Shown in pieces: positions 23,401-33,273 of a DNA stretch of 64,000 bases (position 1 is the stretch's first letter; every line of letters starts with the position of its first letter). A program made the translations under genes and the position numbers. The stretch lies in NCBI GenBank assembly GCA_902806565.1, contig CADCXA010000056.1:558001-622000 (forward strand), given 5' to 3'. This stretch comes from Hypoxylon rubiginosum (taxonomy: Eukaryota; Ascomycota; Sordariomycetes; Xylariales; Hypoxylaceae). The notes below the pieces were generated by a model. The model had not been told where the DNA came from, did no database searches, and saw only the letters and a list, made by a program, of their open reading frames with translations.

Positions 23401-24300
23401 CTACGCTTCCGAACCTTGGGCGTCTTTGATTCTCTTGGGTGCGTTTCGGATCGGACGCGCCGCTTCAACATCGTACTTTGCGATAAACATTTTTAGCTAA
23501 GTACCTTTCCACTACTGCCAGGCTTGCGTCTCGGGACAGATCGCAAGATGAAACGATATGGTGGCGAAAAAAAAGGAAAAGAGGTAATTATACGTACGCT
23601 CTGAGCAGATATGGTACCTGCTCTTCTAGGGCCACGTGGTCCTTCCACCCGGGAGACTCGATTACATGAAGTAACTCGCGAAGTTCTGCCGCGGACGAAG
23701 TCTCGGACCCTTTCGGTGGCGTTGGAGTTGCAGCAGGGCCAGAACTTAGGCATAACGACGATATTCCTGAGGATTCGCACGTGCTGTTCTGTCTTTCCGC
23801 CTCTGCACTCGAGAGTGGAAACGGAGGGCTCACTAGTGCCGAGTGTTGTTTAGAGTTCGTTAATGATAGTCCCAGTGCAAGTTGTTCATGCGGCTGTGTG
23901 TCGCGACGAAACCTTGCTAAAGGGGATATCTCGTCCCCTAGACATGGCGAAGCGTTCTGCTGTGTTGTGAGTGCGTCGTGACTCAGAGCAGATGGAACGA
24001 TGGAAAGTCTGGCGTTTGTGGTACCCTCGTAGCGCTGAAGAGGCCGTGGCTGTGTTGAGAGACCTGACTGGTCTGAGAAGGTGGGTATAGGATACGAATA
24101 ACTAACAAGGATATGATTAGACGGCAAGGCATCAAAACAAGAAGACTAGGCAAATATCCAACTTACAATGCTTGCCCGTTATCGCTCAGACTTATGAGCG
24201 TGTCACTTGGAGAGTAGTCCCGAAAGCAACGATCACTCCGTACACGGATGTCTCCAGCTCCTCCAATACCCTCGCATTCGGTGTCGTTAGTCCTAGCCAT
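23401..24300 (-). CDS. Hypothetical protein in three exons (245 aa)
   Basis: The exons 24300-24167, 24101-23594 and 23496-23401 join in frame. The first intron (65 nt) is convincing: GTAAGT donor, CTAAT branch point and TTAG acceptor. The second (97 nt) has a weaker GTATAA donor. Exon 1 begins MARTNDTECEGIGGAGDIRV and exon 3 encodes LKMFIAKYDVEAARPIRNAP before TAG. The middle is Ser/Pro/Thr-rich and probably disordered. A short helical segment near residues 185-215 (AAELRELLHVIE, VALEEQVPYLLRAY) leads into the C-terminus. No known family was recognised. Confidence 0.6.
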
Positions 24301-26198
24301 ACCTCACTTTGAGTACCTAAGCACCATAAGGAGGTAAGAAGTAACTAAGGGAATCAATAAACGACTACGAAGGAAATGCAATAGATTTGAATGTGTAACA
24401 GGACTTCACATTTCAGCATAGGCCCTCAGGCTATTTATACGGCCCATTTCAAGAGAAAAGCAGAGAGGGTCACCCCCTCAAACCCCCAAGGCAATTCGAG
24501 ATTCCCTCGTTGCATCCAATGCGATGAAGAATTTTCAGCCGTGGCCGCGACCCAACTAACAGGGCAGAATGATGAAATCTCTCATTTGCCCTCCAAGCCG
24601 CAATAGACCCGGTGGTCTGGGTTTGTTTCCACAAGCGGCAACGGCCCGGTAGCCGAGGGCTTTTAAAAAAAGAATAGCAAGCAACGGGGATGAGGGGAAA
24701 AGGGGGAAAAGGAGGGAACCGGCCAGTTGGTTGCTGTCGATTTTAGCATCCCGGTCACACTGCATGAATATTGCATGAATATTGCAGCGGGGGGCAGCGG
24801 GGGGCAGCGAGGGACAGGGGCCGCTATCCAATAGAATTTTAGGGTTTAGTGCTCACTCGGCAGCGACATGGGGGGTTAGTGTACCAGCCAGTTGGGACCG
24901 CGACCCGGTGATCTGGGTACGGCTGTTTTTATCTGCCCACAACAACCCACAGCAATGACAACGCCCATCTCGCAACCTTGGGATAGACGAATGGCGTAAA
25001 GAGCGGTGACACTACAGCAACCCCTATTAGCCGAGCAGCCGGGCAGCGGGGGGGAGGTAGGTAGGCAAATAGACGCCTTCTTCTTCAATGACACCACCGC
25101 TGCGTCTGTCGTCGTCTTTTCTGCCTTTTGCCCCTTGCGCGTGCAGTTGACAGCATGCGGTGCATGCATGAACATGTTTCACGGCCTAGTCGGGCGGCCA
25201 CGGCATATAATTATTGGGCGAAGGAACGCCGGGCTTTCTCCTCTCCATTTAACAGACACAGTTTCTCAGTGCCGTCGAAAATGATCAAAATGAAATAGCG
25301 ATGATTTATAAGTCTCCTCCCTCGGACTCAAGGTGAAATGACCCGATACGAGAAGCACTGCTGTGAGGATAGTACAGACGCTTGGCTGAGTGATATAGAA
25401 ATGAAAACTCTTCCCGAATCCCGACAGAGAGGGAGCCATTGTCCCAGGTCCGCGGACCGGGGTGTGCGGCTGCACTGTGACATTATCATACCACCCGTTC
25501 ATGATCCCCGGTCCTCGGGAGGGGACGTAGTATGCATGGGGAAATATGCAGGCTGCAACCTGCCAGGGATAGAAGGCCCGGCTGCAGTCGATTATTGGAC
25601 TATCAGCAGAGTCGAATAAGTGGAAATGTGCAATTATTTAAGGAAAATTTTCGACGTGGCATTGCTCAACCGCTGTGTTTCGTCTGCGCGTGGTACCAAC
25701 AACTCTTCGTCTGGCGACCAAATAATCAGTCAACAAGGGGGTTACGCACTTAGGTGCCTAGATAGGTAGCATACCAATCTAGTGTAAATATCATCTATAA
25801 ATAACATTAATTTGAGCCACCTGACACATTTGTGTCTACAGAGTAGATTGCTCAACTAGCCGTTACCCTTGCCAACATTAACGTCCGTTGCAAATGGAAG
25901 GTTCATATATTATGGTCGTGTAAAGAGTCTTTACATTGATTATACGCCATGTTTGCTAGCCGTATTAGCGGTTATAAAGTCTAGCGAGGTGTTGGGAGAG
26001 TAGGCCTTCATAATATATGGAATAGGTTACACGCAGAGTTTCATTCCTGTTGATCTAAGTATCAAGATTACCAATATAATAGAAATCTAGTACCGTCAAG
26101 TTAGGTATAAAAGAAAAAAGACTAACATTGTTTTGAAAGCAGCTTGCCGGTATTGTCGCTCTAACATCCGACAATAGACTCCTACTAACCATCATAAC
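24301..26198. other. 1.9-kb gene-poor stretch
   Basis: It contains short direct repeats near 24.8 kb and G-rich tracts. Frames at 25006-25284, 25266-25502 and 25338-25619 overlap on both strands and show no domain. No gene is claimed. Confidence 0.5.
24761..24813. repeat. Adjacent short tandem duplications
   Basis: An 11-bp unit TGCATGAATAT is present twice (24761-24782). A 10-bp unit GCAGCGGGGG follows directly, in two exact copies and one near copy. Confidence 0.9.
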
Positions 26199-27632
26199 CT
26201 AATCATCATCAACGTAGTAGTAGCGACGACTGCTATAATCATCGTCCCATGAGCCTGGAATGTGTACTGGCGGATCCTCGATCAGTCGCCAGAAATGACC
26301 AGCGAATAGGTCGGTGGGCTCGTTCCAAAAAACCTCCCAATCTTCTGGCTCAGACCCATATGTAAAACCAACTATGCGAAACACCGAGGGGGAACAGCCG
26401 TAAGTTGAATTCAAAGGCCTCATGATCTCCTGGGACACGTTTGAATTGACGAGATGTTGGTGCTCATATTCGCCGTATGTATTTAAATCGATACCGGCCT
26501 GTCTTATCACTCTAAGCCACATGACGAATGTTCTAGTCCTGTTGACTGCCTTGCCTAAAAAGACGAAAGAACTTAAAGTCTTAAATAGCACAATGGTCAA
26601 AGCCGTGTTTTTGCCGGTAGTCAGACGTGGGTAAGGACCGAAAGAGGTAACATGGACATCTGGAGTGTGGCGGATGACTTCGACAGCGAATTGAAACCAT
26701 GTGTTTGTTTCGTCGCCGGGCGGTATTTCGTTGGACTGTCTGCCACAAAGGAGATTCGATAGCCAACTTGCCATTGAAAGTACTAATGGGTAATCTGGGA
26801 ATATATCCCTTGAACCGACCATTGTACATATATTTCTTGGATCGATGTTCCATTCCGGCTGTAGCATAAATTTGACTACTTCGGCTGAGCCACCAGCCTT
26901 TAGGGCAATTTTGGCGGACGAGACGCGGCTTTCTAAAGAGGTGTTCTGGTGTAGTGGGCATTGATAAGGAAGGAGTGCTCTGTACACCTCGAAATCAACA
27001 ACGCCGACACGACAGAAGCACTTTGACGGCATTGTTTGTAAATCTTCCTCTTCGTAGACCAAGGTCTTCTTAGCGAAGTTTCGGTCAGCTAGTAATGCTC
27101 TGAAAAAGCGTTGGGCAATAGGAGCCGGTCTATAGATGAATGGAGACCTGGTCATTAGTTTAGAACTAGAATCTCACTGAGGATATCTCTATGTATTTAC
27201 CATCGTCTGTCACAAGTATTCAAGGGATCAATACCGATGCTTATTAAAAATTTGGTCATTTCGAAATTGTGTTCCAGGACTGCGTACTAAAAAGGTAGTG
27301 TGTGAGTTAACATCATAACTAGTTAAGATGTCGGGGAGCTCTCACATGAAGTAGTGTCCTCCCCGATTCATCTTCGTCGTACGGAGATGCTAATCCTGCG
27401 TCGAACAGCTGTTGCATATCCTTCGGAGATTCCCGCCTTGCCACCTTTAAGGTTCTACTGTCCCGAGGTAGAACGGAATAGGAGCGTAAATTCCACTGCC
27501 AAGCACCAACTGCTCTCATACTGTGCACCTCCCATGATCTTCGTGAGAGCCATGTCGGTGCTTGAAATAGGAAAGTACGGGTTGAACCGCCGGAGTCGAC
27601 CAGGAACCTGCCGAAAATGCCAGGGTTGATAG
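26199..27632 (-). pseudogene. Ankyrin-repeat protein gene, 3' part (split by transposon)
   Basis: Three exon segments follow the insertion: the rest of the interrupted exon at 27632-27346 (including the duplicated GTTGATAG), 27286-27201, and 27147-26199. Intron ends are GTGAGA..TTTTTAG and GTAAAT..GACCAG. The frame reads NPGIFGRFLVDSGG, then WLSRRSWEVH, WNLRSYSVLPRDS, and DMQQLFDAGLASPYDEDESG. An ankyrin-type unit follows across the splice (TLLH + YAVLEHNFEMTKFLISIGIDP), then a long family-specific C-terminal region ending in Asp/Tyr. The coding frame shows no internal stop, so the 4.3-kb insertion, not point mutation, is what breaks the gene. A shortened product from the ATG at 27519 (402 residues) is conceivable if transcription starts inside or next to the element. 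Confidence 0.8.
27625..27632. repeat. Target site duplication, left copy
   Basis: GTTGATAG lies immediately outside the left terminal repeat and is identical to the copy at 31920-31927. Eight base pairs is the usual duplication size for hAT elements. Confidence 0.85.
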
Positions 27633-27654
27633 TAGCGGTTAAATCAATTCAATC
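27633..27654 (+). repeat. Left terminal inverted repeat
   Basis: It starts TAGCGGTTAAATCAA. Compared with the right end it differs at three positions, two of them C/T or G/A transitions as RIP would cause. Confidence 0.85.
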
Positions 27655-27869
27655 AAGTCAATCAAAAGACCTTTATTTGGATTGAATAGAGTCAAATCAA
27701 ATATATGAATAATATATAATTGACTGAAGGTATTCGCAACCGGTCTAATATATCCGACCAATAAAATAACTTCCTAGGACCCACATTTCAAGCATATATT
27801 GGCCCGGGCCCGCAATATCAGGAGCTCCACTAGATATTCAATTAAACCTTTAACCTTACTTTTTACACC

Positions 27870-30800
27870 TTTTTTTTTTACATTTACTAAAACACTAAGA
27901 ATTATTATAAGCTTTATTATCTAAGAATTATTTTTTATTATATTTTTATATATTTATTATATATATATTTATATATATTTATATATAAAATTTTTATAAT
28001 ATATTTTTTATAAAATAATTTATTATATTTTTTATTTATTAAATTATATATTTTTTTATTATATATAATTTAATTATAACACTAAAAATTATTATAAATA
28101 TTTTTATTATTAATTTTATTATAATTTTAAATTAAATAATTTATTTTTTACTATATATTTTTTTTTTAATTTAATAATTTAATTAATAAATTATATTTTA
28201 TTATATAATTTTTTTTTAAACTTAATAACTTATTTAATAAGTTATATTTTATTATATAATTTTTTTTTAAACTTAATAACTTATTTAATAAATTATATTA
28301 TATTATATAATTTTTTTTTAAATTTAATAATTTAATTAATAAATTATATTTTTATTATATATTTTTATTTTAAATTTAATAACTTATAATATTATTATTA
28401 ACTTATAAATAAATTATTATTATATTTATTTATAAAAATAAAACTTTTTATTTTTAAATTTTATATTTAATTTTACTTTTTTTTTTTTTTTTTATTAATT
28501 TATTTATTTATTTAAAACATTATAAATTATTATAAATTTTATTATTTTAAAATCCTTTTTTATTATATATTATTATTTTAATTTATTATTATATAATTAT
28601 TATTAATATTTATTTTATATAAAATTATTATTAGTTTTATTAATAAATTTAAATTTAAGTTTAAATTTAAATTTAGTTTTAAATTTAAGTTTAATTTTAA
28701 TTTTAACTTTAAATTTATTATTATAACTTTTATTTTATTTATTATTTTTTAAAATTTTATTATATTATTTTTATATTAGTTTTTTATATATTATAATATT
28801 TTTAATATTAATATTTTTAAATTATTATATTATAATATAATTATTAATTTATATTAATTAAATATATATTTACATTTAATTAATATTATTAAAATTAATA
28901 AAATATTAAAAACTAATTAATAAAATCTTAAAAATTAATTTAACTTTTTTCGTTATTATTTAAATAAGTTATTTAATATTTTTAAATATTTAATTTATTA
29001 TATTATAAAATATTTATTAAGCTTATTACTTTTATTATTATTATTATTTAAATTATATATATTAAATATTAATTTTAATTAAAATTTTATAAAATTTAAT
29101 TAATTTTTTTTAATTTTTAATTAATAAATTATATTAAAAATATTTATTATAAATAAATTAATATATTATTTTTATTTGTTTTATAATATTTTTTTAACTT
29201 TTTTAATTAATTTTTAATTATTTATATAAAAATATTTTAACTTTTTAATTAAATATAATATTATAACTAGTTAATATATTAAAATTTTATTAAACTTTAT
29301 ATAATATTTTTATATTTTTTTATAAACTTTTATTAATTTTATTTTTATTTTTATTATTACTTTAAAATTAAGATTTATAATATTTATTTTATTTTTATTA
29401 ATTATATATTATTATTTATAAATATAAAAATAATATTTAATTTTAAGTTTTTATTTAATAAATTTCCTTATTTTTAAACTTATTTATTATTTTAATATTT
29501 AAAAATAAAATTAAAGTTATAATTAAATTATTTACTATAAATAATAATCCTTAAAATTAATTTATAATTAATTAATAAATATTAACTAACAAATTAAAAA
29601 TTAATAAAAATACCTTATTATTAATATTTTTTTTAAATATATTATATTTAATTAAATATTTATAAAAATACTTTTTAACTTTTTATATTAAAGTTATTAT
29701 ATTTTAAATTTTAATATTATTATTTTTATATTATAATATAATAAATTTAAATAATTAAAATATATTATATATTTTTTTAAAATATATTTAATTTTTAATT
29801 ATTATTTTATAATTATTTAAAATCTTTAAATTAATATCTTTTATATAACGATATTTATAATAAAAACTATTTATAGTTTCTTTAAAAATTAAAAAGTTAT
29901 TAATTTTAATAAATATAAAGTTTTATTTAATATTATTATATATTTTTATTATTTTTTTATTTTATATTTTTAAAATGTTTTTTTTTAAATCTTATTTATT
30001 TTAAATAAATTTTAATAACTTATTTAAAATAATATTTTTTATAAATATAATAAATTTATTAAAATTAATATTATTAATAAACTTAGTAATATTTTTAAAA
30101 ATAAAAATACGTATATTTATATTATTATTAATTAAATAATTTAATTTAATAAATTTATAAAATATTATTTATTATTATAAGGTTTTATAAATAAATTTTA
30201 ATATATAATAAATTTTTTTAATAACTGATATTATAATAATTTAACTAATATTTTTTTTAATTTATATAAAAAAAAACATTATAATATTTAATATATAATT
30301 ATAATAATAAATTTAATAATTTTTAATAATTAATTTAAAATTATTAAAATCTAAGTTAAAATAATAAAATAAATTTTTAAAAACCTTATTATTAATTATA
30401 ATAAATTAATAATATTATATTTAAAATATTAAATATTTATTAATTATTAATATTATTTAATATAAAATTATTAAATTTATTTTTAATATTATATAATTTA
30501 ATAATTTTAACTAAATAAATTATTATATTTTTATTTATATAATTTTTTATAACATGTTTTAAAATAATTAAATATATTTATTATTATTATTTTTTATTAA
30601 TATAATAAGTTATTATTATTATTATTACTTTTTTATTAAAATATATTTATATATTAAAAAACAAATAAATTTTTAAAATAACATATTAATAAAATTACTA
30701 AATAATAACTATATAATTTAATTTAAAAGTTTTAATTAACTAATTATTAATTATATTATTTAAGTTTAAAAATAAATTTTTAGTTAATTAAACATTAAAA

Positions 30801-31735
30801 AAAACAAATAATCTTTTAATTTTAACTTTAATTATTATATTAAAAAAAATATTATAAATATTAATAATTTAAATTAAAAACTTTTTAAAATTTATAATTA
30901 TATATAATATAAAATAACATTTTATTTAATTTTATAATTACTTTTTAATCTTTAAATTTAACTATAAGTTAATATTTTTAATATTTAAATATTTATTATT
31001 TTTATTTAATAAAATTATATTATAATTAATTTAAGATTTAATTATAAGGTAAATTTATATAATTAAAATTAAAATACTTTAAAATATCTTAATTTTACCT
31101 TATTTATTATAATAATAATAAAATTATATCTTATTTTTTTTTTTAATTAAATACTTTTATTTTTATTAATTTTATTTATAATAAAAATAAAATAATTTTT
31201 ATAATTAAAAATATTTAAATTTATATTTATTTAAAATTAAATATTTATAATATATTTATATTTTTTAATAATAATATATAATAAAATTTATTATATAATA
31301 TTTTTTAAAAACGTGGCTTTTTAATTAAATATTTATTATTAAATAATTATATATTATAATAAAATTTAATTATTATTAAATTAAAAAAAAACATTAATTA
31401 TTATAAAATTTTATAAATAATTAAAATTTATATAAAATTATAAAAAAAATTAATATATAATAATTTTTATTAATTATATTATTAAATATTTAAATAAATT
31501 TAAAAGTTATATATATAATAAATATATTTTTAATATTTAAATAATATATTTAAAATATTTAAATGATATATAATATATAAATAAATTAAATAAAAATTAA
31601 AATTTAATATATATTAATTATTTTATTTTTTAAATCTTTTAAATATAATATTTAATTAAATATCTTTATTTTATTAAATTGTTAATTATATAAAAAATAA
31701 AATAAAAGCTATATAATATATTAATTTTAAAGCTT
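27870..31735. other. Extreme A+T block (RIP-type)
   Basis: Nearly every base is A or T over about 3.8 kb, with sharp edges. Remaining C residues are mostly followed by T, C or G rather than A, and remaining G residues are mostly preceded by A, which is what C-to-T mutation at CpA on both strands leaves behind. No open frame of note survives. Confidence 0.85.
28168..28372. repeat. 51-bp tandem repeat inside the A+T block
   Basis: Four units start at 28168, 28219, 28270 and 28321. Units 2 and 3 retain several C/G bases where units 1 and 4 have T/A. Confidence 0.8.
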
Positions 31736-31897
31736 ATAATACCTATACTAAATTAGGTAATAAATGGGTCCGTTATAGCTTTTTTTAACTTGTTACGCAA
31801 TCAATTAAAAAAAAATTTTAATTGGGCTAACTAAATTTCCAAAATTTCCTGATTTACCAGTCTGTACCAAGTCAATCATCAATTAAACCAATCATAC

Positions 31898-31919
31898 GAT
31901 TGATTTGATTCAACCGCTG
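31898..31919 (-). repeat. Right terminal inverted repeat
   Basis: Read on the minus strand it begins CAGCGGTTGAATCAA and pairs with the left end at 27633-27654. Confidence 0.85.
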
Positions 31920-31927
31920 GTTGATAG
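31920..31927. repeat. Target site duplication, right copy
   Basis: GTTGATAG is identical to 27625-27632 and lies directly outside the right terminal repeat. Confidence 0.85.
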
Positions 31928-32625
31928 ATCTCCCCTGGCGTCGTGGCGGATTTAGGTGCGTAATTCCGTTAGTGATATTTGGCTGTGTCATGGCAATACC
32001 TGGTCTCTCCGGCTCCTCTGCTCTTGCATTCAAGTCTACGGCCGTTTGAAACTTGGCGTGACTGCACGAGACCGTAAGAGCTTCAAATTTTTGGACGATG
32101 ATATCAGGCTGCGCTCGTGTAAGGGCACTATATGACTATTAGCTAAGCTTCAAAACGTCCGGTAGACGACCCGAGCACTTACACAAGATAGGATTGCTGG
32201 GCTAATGTTAGCATCCTGACAGCATTCTCTAGTCGTCTTTCAAGCTTCTTGAGCAAGTCCTTCTTGAGTAGGACTTTGGCTGCAGCAATTTTCCTACGGC
32301 TTTTGCTGGGATTACCGATCTGACGACTCAACTCGTTAACCATCTGGGTTAAATTACCGAGAGCCTTACGGCAATACATGGTGGTTGACTTGGAGGCTAA
32401 CTGATCCCAGACGATTGATGGTAAACCGCTTTGATCGAAGTTGTTTTCGGCCTCCCAAAAAACAGGACCTAAGCAGTCAATCTGCTCCATTAGGTCGGCA
32501 ATGTCTTCGGGAACATCTTTCACTTCATCCCAGAGCTGCTTGAGTTTGAATACGGCGCCGCCAACTTGGCTGCTAAGTTGTGCGACGGCAATGCCGCTAG
32601 CTGCAATTCCAAGAGCTTCAGCCAT
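31920..32625 (-). pseudogene. Ankyrin-repeat protein gene, 5' part (split by transposon)
   Basis: Exon 1 is 32625-32183 (MAEALGIAASGIAVAQLSSQ) and carries the N-terminal helical domain often found ahead of ankyrin repeats in fungal STAND-like proteins. After a 55-nt intron (GTAAGT, branch GCTAAT, ATATAG) exon 2 starts at 32127 with ALTRAQPDIIVQKF. It runs open to the transposon boundary, ending RRQGRSIN at the duplicated GTTGATAG. The same codons for Ile-Asn lead into Pro-Gly-Ile-Phe on the far side of the element at 27624. The pre-insertion gene would have encoded about 654 residues. A GTG six bases upstream of the ATG is not used as the start here. Confidence 0.8.
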
Positions 32626-33273
32626 TACCACTGTGGTTTGTAATGTGATGTCGTAGCTTTAAGGCGATGCTTAGAGGGAAAGGTATGGTAAGGCTCTGAG
32701 CCGATACTTGAAAAAAAAAAACGCCTCACCGGTCCCGATACTTGCCGTTCGGTGGCGTAGAATGCAACTCTGTATGCATTGTAACTTGCTTTAGGATGGG
32801 CATTGGCCGGGCTGATAGAGTAGGTGCCGAGAAATCTGCCTGACGGTCCATGTTTTTACAGCTGTACCTAACTTGTGAAACATCGATAGAATGAAGCATG
32901 CTAAAGAGTAATCGGTATTACTACTACCATACAAGTGACGCTTTCACCGGCAAGACTAAGCTCTAGGAAGAAGAGGCCAAGAGAACACCGTCAAGGAACA
33001 CGGTAGCCCTCATTGGTGTAGGTTGTGTGCGAGGAGATCGTAATATTAAAGGAACTCCGTTAGGTGAATACGGGGGATCGGTTAAATAAAATTCGGTTAG
33101 CTTCTAAGTCAATAGATCTGATACAGGGATAAGATGCACTTGGGGAGTATGGCGAGGTGCTTCAATTCGTCATCATTAAATTAAACAGCATAAATCTCAA
33201 CCTCAACCATTCCCATGAAATTCCTCGTGCGCCGGCTGCCCACGCAGCAGCACCAGCACCAGTAAACCCCACC
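32626..33273. other. Divergent intergenic region
   Basis: It lies between the broken ankyrin gene (leftward) and the UVRAG-like gene (rightward). Nothing specific was recognised apart from a short poly-A tract near 32.71 kb. Confidence 0.5.

Larger units (their letters stand above)
27633..31919. mobile_element. hAT-like DNA transposon, RIP-degraded
   Basis: The 4,287-bp element is bounded by 22-bp imperfect terminal inverted repeats that match at 19 of 22 positions. It is flanked by an exact 8-bp direct duplication. Terminal sequence is YAGCGGTTRAATCAA, matching the YAG start common in hAT elements. It interrupts an exon of an ankyrin gene, and excision plus loss of one duplication copy would restore the reading frame. 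The interior from about 27.87 to 31.74 kb is almost only A and T, so no transposase can be read. The outer 180-260 bp at each end keep normal base composition. Superfamily is inferred from the termini and duplication size only. Confidence 0.8.

Noticed and set aside
27519..27580. A frameshift in the ankyrin gene near MALTKIMGGAQ
   Set aside because: That reading used another frame. The true frame (TWLSRRSWEVHSMRAVGAWQ) is continuous through the whole exon, so no frameshift is needed.
27870..31735. A/T block as a mitochondrial DNA insertion or a centromere
   Set aside because: No mitochondrial gene or reading frame is visible, the block lies within terminal inverted repeats and a target duplication, and 3.8 kb is too short for a typical fungal regional centromere.
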